64,000 nt of DNA from Sulfurivermis fontis (GCF_004001245.1 NZ_AP018724.1:2968501-3032500), one strand, 5' to 3'. Shown: positions 17,317 to 27,390, numbered from the stretch's first letter. The notes: generated from the sequence alone by a model not told the origin. Program-made: numbers and translations.

Positions 17317-19110
17317 CTACAGGATATCCCACACCGATTTGTACTTGTCGAACGGATCGGCGGCGGCCTGGGGTTTCGCCTCCGATGGCGCGCGCCGCGC
17401 CTGGTTTTCCACGCAGCGGAACATCTGGAACACCGTGGAGAATTCCAGCGGCTCGAACAGGGAGATCGGTATCTCGCGCCCGCCCGAGGTCAGCAGCAGA
17501 CGCTTGTTGGCGAGCCCGGTCATGCACGGCAGCACCACGCGCAACTGCTCCTGTGCGTGACCGAGGAGGCAATCGATGGGGGCGCTCTGCTGGCCCTCCT
17601 GCTCGACACGGATCGCCGCCGGCACCACATGCTGCTGCAACTGCTTGATGCCCAGCTCGATGCTGCCGTCGGCGGCCACATGCAGCCAGCGCACCATGCC
17701 CAGGCTCCAGTCACCGGTGTCTTCCGACGTACTGACCGCCACCAGGTCGCCGTCGCGCACGGCCCCCAGCCGCCCGGCGGGAAAACGCAGGCCGAACCCG
17801 CCGCTGCTGCGATTCACCAGATCACCGCGCACCAGGGTATAGCTCCTGGCCACCTCCACCTCAGACCAGGACTTGACCTGCTCCCGCGGCCGCACGGTGT
17901 ACACCATGTCCCAGATGTCCGCCTCTTCGTCACGCTCGCCGACGAAACCGAGAGTGCGGGCGAAGGACTGTTTTTTATCCGCCTGGCCATCAAGAATGCG
18001 CAGCTCGGGAGATGCCGTAGCCGGTGCCTCTTCCGCCTGCGGCGTCGTGACCCCTGACAGCAGGGCATGAATCTCGCGCAGGCCCAGCACCACGTGCACC
18101 ACACCGCGCGCCGTCTCGCGCGCATCGCTGCGCTGCGGCGGATGCAGCCAGGACGACAGCAACACGGTCGCCAGATCGCGCGGCAGGGTTGCGCCATCGG
18201 GCAGTGTGATATGTGCCGCGGCACGCTGCTGCCTCACCTGCCGCTCGATCTGCTCCAGCAGCGGCACCATGTGCAGCAGGCGCAGGCTGCGCACGTTGGG
18301 CTCGCGCTCCGGCAACAGCTTCCACAGCGGCCCCGGCGGCTGATCCTGATCGAGGTCTATGCAATAGGCTTCGTTGCACAACTGCGGATTGGCCGGCTGC
18401 ACCAGCGTCAGCCCGGCGGTCCACTGCGCCATGTGGCGGCGAATCTCCTCCAGCTGGACAGGCTGCATGCGCTGCCGGGGCAGCATGGCGAGCAGCAGCA
18501 ACTGCTTGTATTCGAAACCGAGGGTGGTGGACTCGCCACCGCCCAGGGGTGGCACGGTGACGTCCAGCAGATGGTTCTCCTCCAACAGGCGATAGGCGCT
18601 GTGGATGATCTGCCAGGCCCCGGCCGGGGGCGGCAGGTGCAGCTGGTAGCGGATGCAGAAGATACCGCTGAAATAACGCAGCATGCGGTGCAGGGCCGTG
18701 GTCCACACCCGTTCCCACTTGCGCTGGCGGAACCAGTGCAGGCTATCACTCTGCTGCATCACGATCTGGTAGCCGATGATCATCGCCGCCTGCAATTCGG
18801 TGGCCAGCTGCGCCACCCGCGCCGCCTTGGGGGCCAGGGGGAAGGGCTTGCCGCTGTAGTGCGGCTTGAGCGAGGCCAGTACCCCCTGCAGCGGCGGCGC
18901 CAGCTGTTCGAGAAAATCGAGACGATGATGGATATTGATGTCGAGGCGGTTGACCTCGTGCAGCGCGAGATAGAGCAGGCGTGCGGTTTCACCGACATGG
19001 CCCAGGGGCAGCTGCTCCAGCCAGGCACGCACCGCCTCGGGCCGGGTATCAAAGGCGCCGGGGCCAGGTTTGTTTTGCGGTGGGATGACGAGATTGAGCG
19101 TCGGATTCAT
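17317..19110 (-). CDS. Atypical PilZ-type c-di-GMP receptor candidate, paralogue 1
   Basis: 597 residues, no signal or membrane segment. Residues 1-~310 form an uncharacterised helical domain shared with the gene at 19234 (FDTRPEAVRAWLEQLPLGHV; RLDFLEQLAPPLQGVL). The C-terminal part carries a PilZ-like beta domain: VARSYTLVRGDLVNRSSGGF holds Arg residues and the N-x-S-x-x-G form of the D/NxSxxG motif near residue 430. PilZ domains bind cyclic di-GMP, which would connect this to signalling by the GGDEF/EAL protein at 48135. Binding is inferred. Tandem duplicate of the next gene, about 30% similar by eye. Confidence 0.7.
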   Translation of the reverse strand: MNPTLNLVIPPQNKPGPGAFDTRPEAVRAWLEQLPLGHVGETARLLYLALHEVNRLDINIHHRLDFLEQLAPPLQGVLASLKPHYSGKPFPLAPKAARVAQLATELQAAMIIGYQIVMQQSDSLHWFRQRKWERVWTTALHRMLRYFSGIFCIRYQLHLPPPAGAWQIIHSAYRLLEENHLLDVTVPPLGGGESTTLGFEYKQLLLLAMLPRQRMQPVQLEEIRRHMAQWTAGLTLVQPANPQLCNEAYCIDLDQDQPPGPLWKLLPEREPNVRSLRLLHMVPLLEQIERQVRQQRAAAHITLPDGATLPRDLATVLLSSWLHPPQRSDARETARGVVHVVLGLREIHALLSGVTTPQAEEAPATASPELRILDGQADKKQSFARTLGFVGERDEEADIWDMVYTVRPREQVKSWSEVEVARSYTLVRGDLVNRSSGGFGLRFPAGRLGAVRDGDLVAVSTSEDTGDWSLGMVRWLHVAADGSIELGIKQLQQHVVPAAIRVEQEGQQSAPIDCLLGHAQEQLRVVLPCMTGLANKRLLLTSGGREIPISLFEPLEFSTVFQMFRCVENQARRAPSEAKPQAAADPFDKYKSVWDIL

Positions 19111-19120
19111 GGGCCATTAA

Positions 19121-19215
19121 CGGTGATGTATGCCTGACATCCCGTCATGTCCAGATGCATTCCTTTACCAGCCAGGATTGGAATGCCTGACATGCAAATG
19201 GTTCCGCGCGACTTT
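19121..19215. repeat. Intergenic direct and inverted repeats between paralogues
   Basis: The word TGCCTGACAT occurs twice (near 19130 and 19191). GCATTCC and GGAATGC form an inverted repeat around 19157-19186 with a ~16-base loop. The 123-base gap between the two PilZ-like genes contains no other signal that I can assign. It could be a promoter/regulator region for the downstream gene. Confidence 0.35.
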
Positions 19216-19233
19216 ACCACAAATACAGCGTGG

Positions 19234-20919
19234 TTATAGCGTGTTCCACACCTCGCTGTAGCGATCGGCCTCGGCGGCGGCGGCCTCCGGTGCGGCGGCG
19301 CGGTGGCGCCAGGCCTCCTGTGCGGCGAGACCGGCCTGATGGGCATGGGCCGGCGTATCGAACAGGAAGGCGGCAAAGCCGCTGGAGGCATCCAGCCGTT
19401 CCTGCAACACGATGGCCGCGACGTGGCCGCGATAGCCCAGTTGCAGCACCTTGTGCTCGACACCGGGCAGGTTGGGCATGAACAGCGCCGTCTCGCCGGT
19501 GGCGGTGGTACCGAGCAGGCTGCCCAGCGGCGCGCTGTGTCCGCTCTCGACACCGACCATCACCTCGACCGGCAGGGCCTCCAGGGCCAGATGCTGCACG
19601 CCGAGAGAGACCGGCTTGCCCTCCACCGCCCGCAGCCAGCACACATAGCAGATCTCCCAGTGCGGCACCGTCTGACTGCGCAGGCCGACGATCTCACCTT
19701 CACGCAGCGGCTGCAGCGGCGCCGTCGTCAGCTCCAGACCATAACCGCTCTCGCTCTGATCCACCACGCGGGCGATCACTGGCTGCGGCGGCGCGGTCGG
19801 CATCGTGTTATGGACCCACGCCCGCCCATTGTCGTTGCCGTCGGTTCGCGTCAGATCCAGGGTTTCGGGCAGCGTCGGCAGCTTGCCGCCCAGCGCCTGA
19901 TACAACGCACCGACACCCACCAGCAGTTGCATTTCCTGGCCGCGGCCGCGCCGCCGCTCGGCATGGCGACCGCGCGCACCGCTCCAGGCATTGCGCAGAG
20001 TTTCGATGCTGTCGCGCGTCAGCCCGGCAGGAAAGGCGACCGATGGGTCCATCAGCAGATGCTCCAGTTGCTCTATCAGCGGACGGGTGTTGAGCACGGT
20101 GTACTTGCCGCGCCGCCCCATCGCGGCGGTGAAGTCCATGGGCAGTTCGGTGGGCGGGCTGTCGCTGTCGATGCGCACCCAGAAGCCGTATTCCACCGAG
20201 GTGGGGTCGAGCCGGATCAGCGGCAGCCATTGCTGCAGATGCCGTCCGAGGGCGTGCCACTGCTCGATGCTGATGCGCGAGGGCGGCACCAGTGCGCACA
20301 GCAGCACACGCTTGTACTCCTCCAGCACCGTCGTGGTGCTGTCCGTGCCGGCCAGGGGCGGTACCGGCCAGCGCATGCGCCCGGCCTTGCCCTCATGGCG
20401 GAAGATGCGATGCACCGTGCGCCACACGCCGCGCGGATAGGGCAGGTGCTGCCACTGATAATCGATCAGGATGTTGCCCAGATAGTGCAGCATGCGGTGG
20501 GCGGCGAGCGCCTTGCGCGGCTTGCGTCCCCACGGCTTGTACCACGGCTGGTGACGCACGCCCTCCAGCACCAGGCGATAGCCGATCACCAGCTCCACCT
20601 GCAGGTCGACGGCGAGGCGCGCCACCTGCTGCGCCTTTTCCGGCAGGGGAAATGGCTGGCCGAAGTAATGATGCTGTAGTGCCGGCAGCACCAGTGCCAG
20701 CGGTTCGGCCAGCCGCTCCAGAAAGGCCAGCCGCTGACTGGGTGTCACCTGGGTGCGGTTCACCTCGTACAAGGCCATGAAGATCTCGCGGCAACTTTCG
20801 CCGATGCTGCCCATGGGCAACTGCGCGAACCAGCGGTCGAGGGCGGTCGGCCGGGTATCGAACGAGTCCGCCGTCGCTCTGCGCAATACGGGAAGATCAA
20901 ACAGGAGACGGGGCTTCAT
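19234..20919 (-). CDS. Atypical PilZ-type c-di-GMP receptor candidate, paralogue 2
   Basis: 561 residues, same architecture as the 17317-19110 protein. The N-terminal helical domain (SFDTRPTALDRWFAQLPMGS; RLAFLERLAEPLALVLPALQ) precedes a PilZ-like domain with VVDQSESGYGLELTTAPLQP, a D-x-S-x-x-G match near residue 386. The N-terminal ~300 residues align block by block with the paralogue (e.g. HYFGQPFPL against HYSGKPFPL), so they arose by tandem duplication. Unlike the other copy, its C-terminus has an Ala/Glu-rich tail. Predicted cytosolic c-di-GMP effector; partner and output unknown. Confidence 0.7.
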   Translation of the reverse strand: MKPRLLFDLPVLRRATADSFDTRPTALDRWFAQLPMGSIGESCREIFMALYEVNRTQVTPSQRLAFLERLAEPLALVLPALQHHYFGQPFPLPEKAQQVARLAVDLQVELVIGYRLVLEGVRHQPWYKPWGRKPRKALAAHRMLHYLGNILIDYQWQHLPYPRGVWRTVHRIFRHEGKAGRMRWPVPPLAGTDSTTTVLEEYKRVLLCALVPPSRISIEQWHALGRHLQQWLPLIRLDPTSVEYGFWVRIDSDSPPTELPMDFTAAMGRRGKYTVLNTRPLIEQLEHLLMDPSVAFPAGLTRDSIETLRNAWSGARGRHAERRRGRGQEMQLLVGVGALYQALGGKLPTLPETLDLTRTDGNDNGRAWVHNTMPTAPPQPVIARVVDQSESGYGLELTTAPLQPLREGEIVGLRSQTVPHWEICYVCWLRAVEGKPVSLGVQHLALEALPVEVMVGVESGHSAPLGSLLGTTATGETALFMPNLPGVEHKVLQLGYRGHVAAIVLQERLDASSGFAAFLFDTPAHAHQAGLAAQEAWRHRAAAPEAAAAEADRYSEVWNTL

Positions 20920-20991
20920 GGTGGCGGCGGCTCAGCGATGAGATATCGGCATACGATAGCGCGGCGCGGGGACAGGCGCCAAGAACGCTAA

Positions 20992-21144
20992 GGAAGGTCT
21001 GAATAAGTCCATCCTGGACTTCTCAGACCACGCCAAGCGAAACGTGTGATTTTCGCTCGGCTTCATTTTTCAACGACTTATCGTCGTTGAAAAATGGCGG
21101 CACATCCCTGTGCCGCGGAAGCTCTGAACTTATTCAGAGCTTCC
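20992..21144 (+). mobile_element. IS5-like MITE, copy 1 (short form)
   Basis: 153 bp from GGAAGGTCTGAATAAGTCC to ACTTATTCAGAGCTTCC, whose ends are inverted repeats with one mismatch. It is flanked by CTAA on both sides (20988-20991, 21145-21148), a YTAR-type 4-bp duplication as made by IS5-group transposases; IS5 itself ends in GGAAGGTGCGAA. It carries no coding frame. It lacks a ~52-bp internal segment present in copies 2 and 3. The right-hand target duplication supplies the TAG stop of the acyl-CoA ligase gene. Confidence 0.85.
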
Positions 21145-22944
21145 CTAATGGCGGAACAGCGCCGCGATCTCATCCCGATAACGCGCCTGCACCTCGCGCC
21201 GGCGCAGCTTCATGGTCGGCGTGAGCAGGCCGTTGTCGACGCTCCACGGCTCCAGCGTCGCGGCCACGCGACGCACCTTGGCATAACCGGGGAAATCGCG
21301 CAGCAGCTCGCCGATGCGCTGGTGCAGGGCACGGTGCAGGGCCGGCGCGTGCAAGCTGTCCGGCGCCGCCGGATCGAGGCCGAGCTGCTGCGCCAGCGCC
21401 GGCCACAGATCGGGATTCAGCACCACCAGCGCCGCCAGAAACGCCTCGCCCTCACCCAACAGCATGGCGTGATCGAACAGCGGGTCGAGCAGGATCGCCC
21501 CCTCCATCTCCGACGGCGGCACCTTCTCGCCGTTGGACAACACCAGGATGTCCTTCAAGCGCCCGGTGATGTGGATGCGGCCCGCGGCGTCGATCTGCAC
21601 CTGATCGCCGGTGTGCAGCCAACCGCCGGCATCGATGATCGCCCGCGTCGCCTCCGGCTGATTCCAGTAGCCCAGCATCACGTTGGGACCGCGCACCAAC
21701 AGCTCGTCGTCGCCGCCGAGGCGCACCTCGATGCCGGGCAACGGCCGCCCCACGCTGGCCGGCTCGTTGTCACCGGGCAGGTTGACGCTCACCACCGGAC
21801 TGGTCTCCGTCAGGCCGTAACCCTGCACCAGGTCCAGCCCCAGCGACAGGAAGAAGCGCGCCACCGTCGGCGCCAGCGCCGCACCGCCGCTCACCGCCAG
21901 ACGCAGCCGGCCGCCCAGGCGCGCGGTCACCTTGCGCGCCACCAGGCGGTGCAGCAGCGGCCAGAACAGGAGCTGCCAGGACCAGCCGCTGCGGCCCTGC
22001 CGCCACAGAAAGCGCCGCCAGCCCACCGCCAGGGTGGCATGGAACAGGGCCCGCGCCAGCGGCGGCCGCTGCGTCAATCCGTCCTGGATCCGTGCATAGA
22101 CGCGCTCGAACACCCGCGGCACGGCGATGAGGATGGTGGGACGCTGGGTTTGCAGATCCTCGGCCAGTTGCTGCACCGAACGGGCATAGGCCACGCCGCA
22201 GCCGGCCATCATCGGCAGGTAGTAGCCAGCCATGCGCTCCAACATGTGGGACAGCGGCAGGAAGGAGAGAAACAGGTCGCCGGTGCGGAAGCGTTCCAGG
22301 CTGAGGGCCGCCTCGGTGTTGCTGAGGATGTTGCGGTGGCTGAGCATCACCCCCTTGGGGCGGCCGGTGGTGCCGGAGGTGTAGACGATGGTGGCGAGGT
22401 CGTCGCCATTGCCTTGCCGCTCCGCCAGGGCATGCTTGCCGGGCGGCAGCCAAACGGACAGGGGCACGACGCGCGGGCCGCAGTCCGGCCCCGCGCCGTC
22501 GCCGGCGAGGACGATGCGCTGCAAACCGGGCACGCTCTCCAGTGCGGCGCGCAGGCGGCCGTAGCGTTCCTCCTGCACCAGCAGCACGCGCACCCCGGCG
22601 TCCTGCACTATATAAGCGATGTTGTCCGGGCGATCCTCCAAATACAGCGGCACCACCACCAGGCCCAGCCCCAGGGCCGCCTGCTCGAACCACACCCACT
22701 GCGGACCGTTGCGCAGCAGCAGGGCCACCCGCTCGCCCGGCGAGAGCCCCTCCGCCGCCAGGGCCTGCTGCCAGCGCGCCACCTCGCGCCCCGCCTCGCC
22801 CCAGCTCCAGTCGCACCACTGCCCGGCGGCACGGTCAAAACTGCGGTAGGCCAGTCCCTGCGGCGTGCGCCGCACACGTTCGCGCAGCAGGCCGTCCAGG
22901 GTGACCGCCTGTTGCGGGGAGATGCAATCGGTGGTGGACGCCAT
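21145..22944 (-). CDS. Long-chain acyl-CoA ligase (AMP-binding)
   Basis: 599 residues of the long-chain fatty acid-CoA ligase type. ATIVYTSGTTGRPKGVMLSH is the P-loop, YGLTETSPVVSVN the A5 motif, GWLHTGDQVQI with IHITGRLKDILVLSNGEKV the A7-A8 hinge, and a C-terminal lysine follows in TPTMKLRR. It activates fatty acids with ATP and CoA. The ATG at 22944 is chosen because GAGGAG lies 6 bases before it; ATGs at 22968 and the alternative start at 23028 lack a site and approach thiS. Its stop codon lies in the target duplication of MITE copy 1, so the original C-terminus may have differed. Confidence 0.9.
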   Translation of the reverse strand: MASTTDCISPQQAVTLDGLLRERVRRTPQGLAYRSFDRAAGQWCDWSWGEAGREVARWQQALAAEGLSPGERVALLLRNGPQWVWFEQAALGLGLVVVPLYLEDRPDNIAYIVQDAGVRVLLVQEERYGRLRAALESVPGLQRIVLAGDGAGPDCGPRVVPLSVWLPPGKHALAERQGNGDDLATIVYTSGTTGRPKGVMLSHRNILSNTEAALSLERFRTGDLFLSFLPLSHMLERMAGYYLPMMAGCGVAYARSVQQLAEDLQTQRPTILIAVPRVFERVYARIQDGLTQRPPLARALFHATLAVGWRRFLWRQGRSGWSWQLLFWPLLHRLVARKVTARLGGRLRLAVSGGAALAPTVARFFLSLGLDLVQGYGLTETSPVVSVNLPGDNEPASVGRPLPGIEVRLGGDDELLVRGPNVMLGYWNQPEATRAIIDAGGWLHTGDQVQIDAAGRIHITGRLKDILVLSNGEKVPPSEMEGAILLDPLFDHAMLLGEGEAFLAALVVLNPDLWPALAQQLGLDPAAPDSLHAPALHRALHQRIGELLRDFPGYAKVRRVAATLEPWSVDNGLLTPTMKLRRREVQARYRDEIAALFRH

Positions 22945-23026
22945 CCTCGCCTCCTCGTTCCGGTTCATGGCGGCATGGTAGCCCGGGTTTGACGGGCACG
23001 GCCAGCAACCGCTAGGCTTGCCCCCC

Positions 23027-23227
23027 ATGAAAATTCACGTCAACGGAGAGGCACGCGAGGTGCCCGACAGCTACACCGCCGCGCAACTGGTCGAGGCCAT
23101 GAACCTCACCGGCAAACGCATCGCCATGGAAGTGAACCTGGAGATCGTGCCGCGCAGCCGCTATGCGACACACCGCTTCCAACCCGGCGACAAGGTCGAG
23201 GTGGTCCAGGCCATCGGCGGCGGCTGA
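23027..23227 (+). CDS. thiS: Sulfur carrier protein ThiS
   Basis: 66 residues with a ubiquitin-like fold. MKIHVNGEAREVPDSYTAAQ starts it and the essential Gly-Gly tail (AIGGG) ends it. The C-terminal glycine is adenylated and thiocarboxylated and donates sulfur for the thiazole of thiamine. It is followed 60 bases later by thiG, its partner. No TPP riboswitch is visible in the short divergent gap upstream. Confidence 0.95.
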   Translation: MKIHVNGEAREVPDSYTAAQLVEAMNLTGKRIAMEVNLEIVPRSRYATHRFQPGDKVEVVQAIGGG

Positions 23228-23287
23228 GCGCCGCCGCGCGTATAATCCGTCATTCATTCACGCATCACACTGCCGCAGGAACACCCC

Positions 23288-24076
23288 ATGCCCAACATCG
23301 ATGACCCGCTGGTGATTGCCGGCAAGACCTACCGTTCCCGCCTGCTCACCGGCACCGGCAAGTACAAAGACCTGGACGAAACGAAGCGCGCCACCGAGGC
23401 CGCCGGCGCCGAGATCATCACCGTGGCGATCCGCCGCACCAACATCGGCCAGAACCCCGGCGAGCCCAACCTGCTCGACGTGCTGCCGCCGGATCGCTAC
23501 ACCTACCTGCCCAACACCGCCGGCTGCTACAACGTCGACGACGCGGTGCGCACCTGCCGCCTGGCGCGCGAACTGCTCGACGGCCACGACCTGGTGAAGC
23601 TGGAGGTGCTGGGCGACGAGAAGACGCTGTACCCCGACGTGGTCGCCACCCTCAAGGCCGCCGAAATCCTGATCAAGGACGGCTTCAAGGTGATGGTCTA
23701 CACCTCCGACGACCCGATCGTCGCCAAGCGCCTGGAAGAGATGGGCTGCGTGGCGGTGATGCCCCTGGCCGGTCCCATCGGCTCCGGCCTCGGCATCCAG
23801 AACCGCTACAACATCCTGGAGATCGTGCAGAACGCCCAGGTACCCATCCTGGTGGACGCCGGTGTCGGCACCGCGAGTGACGCCACCATCGCCATGGAGC
23901 TGGGCTGCGACGGCGTGCTGATGAACACCGCCATCGCCCAGGCCAAGGACCCGGTGCTGATGGCCTCCGCCATGAAGAAGGCCATCGAGGCCGGCCGCGA
24001 GGCCTTCCGCGCCGGACGCATGCCGCGCAAGCGCTACGCCAGCGCCTCCTCACCCATCGACGGCACGTTCTTCTGA
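23288..24076 (+). CDS. thiG: Thiazole synthase ThiG
   Basis: 262 residues, full length. [20 protein letters not shown] starts the TIM barrel, [16 protein letters not shown] contains the Schiff-base Lys region, and [20 protein letters not shown]-like and [12 protein letters not shown] segments bind phosphate. It condenses deoxyxylulose 5-phosphate, dehydroglycine and ThiS thiocarboxylate to the thiazole phosphate. A CAGGAA purine stretch lies upstream. Adjacent to thiS as expected. Confidence 0.97.
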   Translation: MPNIDDPLVIAGKTYRSRLLTGTGKYKDLDETKRATEAAGAEIITVAIRRTNIGQNPGEPNLLDVLPPDRYTYLPNTAGCYNVDDAVRTCRLARELLDGHDLVKLEVLGDEKTLYPDVVATLKAAEILIKDGFKVMVYTSDDPIVAKRLEEMGCVAVMPLAGPIGSGLGIQNRYNILEIVQNAQVPILVDAGVGTASDATIAMELGCDGVLMNTAIAQAKDPVLMASAMKKAIEAGREAFRAGRMPRKRYASASSPIDGTFF

Positions 24077-24154
24077 TTATTCGAGCCCCTCGGCGAACAG
24101 GTGCTGATGTGGGCATCTGTCCGCCCGCGGAGCGGACTCCTACAATAGTCCACC

Positions 24155-25114
24155 ATGGACATCATTCAACTCAGCAACGGAACACCACAACGGCTCGACC
24201 GCCTATCCGATCTGCCGCAGGAAGGATTTCTCTGGCTGGATTTCACCCGCGATCTGGAACCGGACTGGTACGCCACGGTGGAACAGCTCACCGAACGCAA
24301 GATCCACGAGCGCCACATCAACGACAGCTTCAACACCGCGCACCCGTCGTTCTTCGATGCGACTTCCGACTATGACATGGTGATCTTCCGCAGCCTGGCA
24401 CCGGAGCTGGAAGAGGGCGAGTTCGCCACCCGCCCCATCGCCTTCTTCCTGTTCGAGCGCCTGCTGGTCACCATCCAGCCCGGCGACAGCCGCTCGCTGC
24501 AGGGGGTGAAGGAACGCCTGCTGCGCCACACCGGCCGTGTACCGATCGATCCGGCCGGACTGATGCACATGCTGCTCAGCACCATGGTGGATCGCTTTCT
24601 CGCCCTGCGCGAACCGCTCACCCTGCAGATGGAGGAGTGGGCCACCAAGCTGCTCAATCCGCGCCACCCCTTCGACGACTGGTATCTGGTGATGGGCCAT
24701 CGCAGCCAGCTGCGCCGGCTGGAGATCCTGTGCGATGAGCAGGAAGATGCCGTGCTGGCCTGGCGCGACAGCGCGCGCGACGACATCAGCGAACACCTCA
24801 ACGTGCGCTACACCGACCTGTTGGAGCACATCCGCCGCGTCACAAAATTCGCCCTCACCCAGCAACACGAGGTGGAATCACTGGTGCAACTGCACTTCTC
24901 CGCCGTGGCGCACCGCACCAACGAAATCATCCGTGTACTCACCGTGGTCACGGTGATCTTCATGCCGCTCACACTGATCGCCGGTATCTACGGCATGAAC
25001 TTCGACAACATCCCGGAACTGCACACCCGCTACGGCTATTTCGTGGTCATCGGCGGGATGCTGCTGCTGGCCGCCGCATTGCTGCTGCTGTTCCGCCTCA
25101 AGAAATGGTTCTGA
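24155..25114 (+). CDS. CorA-family divalent cation transporter
   Basis: 319 residues. A large soluble N-terminal domain precedes two C-terminal membrane helices (IIRVLTVVTVIFMPLTLIAG and YFVVIGGMLLLAAALLLLFR) joined by YGMNF, the GMN selectivity motif at about residue 280. The basic tail RLKKWF matches CorA. It forms a pentameric channel for Mg2+ or, in the ZntB-like branch, other divalent ions. Monocistronic by spacing; the closest gene shares no pathway. Confidence 0.92.
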   Translation: MDIIQLSNGTPQRLDRLSDLPQEGFLWLDFTRDLEPDWYATVEQLTERKIHERHINDSFNTAHPSFFDATSDYDMVIFRSLAPELEEGEFATRPIAFFLFERLLVTIQPGDSRSLQGVKERLLRHTGRVPIDPAGLMHMLLSTMVDRFLALREPLTLQMEEWATKLLNPRHPFDDWYLVMGHRSQLRRLEILCDEQEDAVLAWRDSARDDISEHLNVRYTDLLEHIRRVTKFALTQQHEVESLVQLHFSAVAHRTNEIIRVLTVVTVIFMPLTLIAGIYGMNFDNIPELHTRYGYFVVIGGMLLLAAALLLLFRLKKWF

Positions 25115-25227
25115 CACAGGCTCAATGCAGGGTGGGTTTGCGCCGTGTGATCCACCGACACAGCGATGGATCGTGCCTCACCCCTGCATGGGGGAGTTTG
25201 CGTAACGCCAGAACGGCGGTTTCGTAG

Positions 25228-25244
25228 GGTGCGCAATGCGCACC
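25228..25244. repeat. Short intergenic palindrome
   Basis: GGTGCGC and GCGCACC flank AAT, preceded by GTAG. This GTAGGGTGCGC palindrome is a widespread intergenic repeat type in proteobacteria. It sits between the convergent corA and mscS genes in a 156-base gap and may act as a weak bidirectional terminator. Confidence 0.5.
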
Positions 25245-25270
25245 TTGCGGCTATGGCGTGACGGATAGCC

Positions 25271-26578
25271 TCAGCCGCGCGGCATCTCCTTGATGTACAG
25301 GTCGCGCTGCGGATAGGGAAAGGAAATGCCGGCCTGCCGAAAGGCACGCCAGATCGCCAGATTGATCGCCGAGCGCACCGTACCCACACCCTCCTCCGGA
25401 TCGTCGATCCACACGCGCAGCTCCAGCAGGATGCCGTTGTCGGCAAACTCCATCAGGCGTACCGATGGTGCCGGTTCGGCCACGACACGATCGGACGCCT
25501 TGACCGCCTCCAACATCAGCGCCATCGCCTGCTCCGGATCATCCTTGTAGCTGATCTGCACCGGGATGCGCACCCGCACATGGCGATCGGTGTAACTCCA
25601 GTTGATCACCTCCGAGGTGATCAGGTTTTCATTGGGGATCAGGGTTTCCACACCATCGCGGTTGCGCACCACCACATAGCGTGCGCGCAGCTCCTCCACC
25701 CAGCCGAACCTGTCGCCGACGGTAATCACATCGCCCGGCTTGATGGAGCGATCCAGCACCAGAATGAAACCGCTGATGAAGTTGCTGGCTATGCGCTGCA
25801 AACCGAAACCGATACCGACACCGAGGGCGCCGCCGAATACCGTCAGCGTCGTGAGATCGATGCCCACGGCATTGAGCGCCAGCAGCACGGCCAGGGTCAG
25901 CAGGAAGAATTTGCTGAACTTGATCAGGGCCACCTGCAGGGCCGGGGTGACGTGGGGTGAAGCCTTCATGCGCCGTTCCAGCACGCCGGACAGCCAGAAC
26001 GCCAGCGTCATCAACAGGCCCACCAGCAGGACCAGCTTGAGCGCGGACAGCAGCGAGATGCGATTGCTGCCGAAGGTGATCGCCAGATCGTCCAGCGCCT
26101 GCAGCACCGCCGGCAGCCAGCCCAGCAGGTGCAGGGCCACCAGCGCCCAGACGGTGAAGCCGATGATGTTCTCCCATGCCTTGAGCATGGGTGTCACCGA
26201 AAACCCCTTGCGCAGGCCGTACACCAGGACGCGGATGGCCGCCAGCGACAGCAGCAGCGGCACCGCCAGGTTCAGCACGGCGGTGGTAATGCCCAGCGCG
26301 TGCAGGATGGCCCGGCCGATGAGCACGCCGAGCAGCATGGTGAAGGGAAACATCACCCGCTGCACCGAGCGCAGGGTGAAACGCTGCAGGCCGCGGAGCG
26401 CTTCCAGATCGCGCCCGCCCAGGGAACGGTGCACCGCCCAGGCACCCGCCGCCGCCAGCAGCAACACCGCCAATTGATACCAGGCGGACAGGTGACCCAG
26501 CTCGCGCCACCAGACCGTCAATTCCGCAATGATCGAGTCTTCCACAGTGTTTACCGTTGTATCGACATGGGCATCCAA
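25271..26578 (-). CDS. MscS-family mechanosensitive channel
   Basis: About 435 residues. Five hydrophobic segments lead into the pore-lining helix [20 protein letters not shown], then the MscS beta domain ([40 protein letters not shown]) and an alpha/beta C-terminus. It opens under membrane tension to release solutes in hypo-osmotic shock. The start is uncertain: TTG 26578 (with GGAG just upstream) is taken; GTG 26545 and ATG 26629 are alternatives, but the last would run into the divergent trmB promoter region. Confidence 0.9.
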   Translation of the reverse strand: MDAHVDTTVNTVEDSIIAELTVWWRELGHLSAWYQLAVLLLAAAGAWAVHRSLGGRDLEALRGLQRFTLRSVQRVMFPFTMLLGVLIGRAILHALGITTAVLNLAVPLLLSLAAIRVLVYGLRKGFSVTPMLKAWENIIGFTVWALVALHLLGWLPAVLQALDDLAITFGSNRISLLSALKLVLLVGLLMTLAFWLSGVLERRMKASPHVTPALQVALIKFSKFFLLTLAVLLALNAVGIDLTTLTVFGGALGVGIGFGLQRIASNFISGFILVLDRSIKPGDVITVGDRFGWVEELRARYVVVRNRDGVETLIPNENLITSEVINWSYTDRHVRVRIPVQISYKDDPEQAMALMLEAVKASDRVVAEPAPSVRLMEFADNGILLELRVWIDDPEEGVGTVRSAINLAIWRAFRQAGISFPYPQRDLYIKEMPRG

Positions 26579-26667
26579 TCTACTCCAGGCGGGGCACGGC
26601 ACCAAGCGCGGGGTTTTGCCGCCGCACAACAGCGCCTAAAATGTGCGCCCCGCCCGAGGAAACCGCC

Positions 26668-27360
26668 GTGACCGAAGCCGAACGCCCGCACCGTGCCATC
26701 CGCTCCTACACCCTGCGCCAGGGTCGCCTGACCCCGGCCCAGCAGCGCGCCATGGACGAACTGTTTCCGCGCTTCGGCGTGCCGTGCGGCGAGACGCCGC
26801 TCGACTTCGCTACGATCTTCGGCCGCAGCGCGCCGCGCGTCCTGGAAATCGGCTTCGGCAACGGCGATTCCCTCGCCGCCATCGCCCAGGCCCATCCCGA
26901 TATCGACTACCTCGGCATCGAGGTGCATACCCCCGGTGTCGGCCACCTGCTGCTCAGGATAGAAGAACTCGCACTGACCAACTTGCGCGTGATGCGCGAC
27001 GATGCGGTGGAAGTGCTCACCCGGCGCATCGCCGACGCCTCGCTGGACGCGGTGTATCTGTTCTTCGCCGACCCCTGGCCCAAGAAGCGCCACCACAAGC
27101 GCCGCATCGTGCAGGAAGAGTTTGTCCAGCTGCTGCGCCGCAAGCTGAAAATCGGCGGCCACTTCCACATGGCCACCGACTGGGAAGACTACGCCCGGCA
27201 CATGCTCGAAGTGATGAACGTCGCCGCGGGCTTTCGCAACACCTCGCCCAGCGGCGATTACGTGCCGCGCCCCGACTATCGCCCGCTCACCAAGTTCGAG
27301 CAGCGCGGCCAGCGCCTCGGCCACGGCGTGTGGGATCTGATCTTCGAGCGCATCGACTGA
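26668..27360 (+). CDS. trmB: tRNA (guanine-N7)-methyltransferase TrmB
   Basis: 230 residues from GTG 26668, which has GAGGA 7 bases upstream; ATG 26641 would add 9 residues. [20 protein letters not shown] is the family N-terminus, [20 protein letters not shown] the SAM-binding motif, [20 protein letters not shown] the signature, and [12 protein letters not shown] the C-terminal motif. It makes m7G46 in tRNA variable loops. Transcribed alone; a 9-bp hairpin follows. Confidence 0.96.
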   Translation: MTEAERPHRAIRSYTLRQGRLTPAQQRAMDELFPRFGVPCGETPLDFATIFGRSAPRVLEIGFGNGDSLAAIAQAHPDIDYLGIEVHTPGVGHLLLRIEELALTNLRVMRDDAVEVLTRRIADASLDAVYLFFADPWPKKRHHKRRIVQEEFVQLLRRKLKIGGHFHMATDWEDYARHMLEVMNVAAGFRNTSPSGDYVPRPDYRPLTKFEQRGQRLGHGVWDLIFERID

Positions 27361-27369
27361 CCTGCTTGC

Positions 27370-27390
27370 GCTTCCCCGCCACGGGGAAGC
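27370..27390 (+). terminator. Hairpin after trmB
   Basis: GCTTCCCCG and CGGGGAAGC (27370-27378 with 27382-27390) form a 9-bp stem with a 3-base loop 10 bases past the trmB stop. The following TATACTCG is not U-rich, so termination may be inefficient. Confidence 0.5.

Noticed and set aside
22960-23030. TPP riboswitch upstream of thiS
   Set aside because: The gap between the divergent ligase gene and thiS is too short and has no THI-box sequence.
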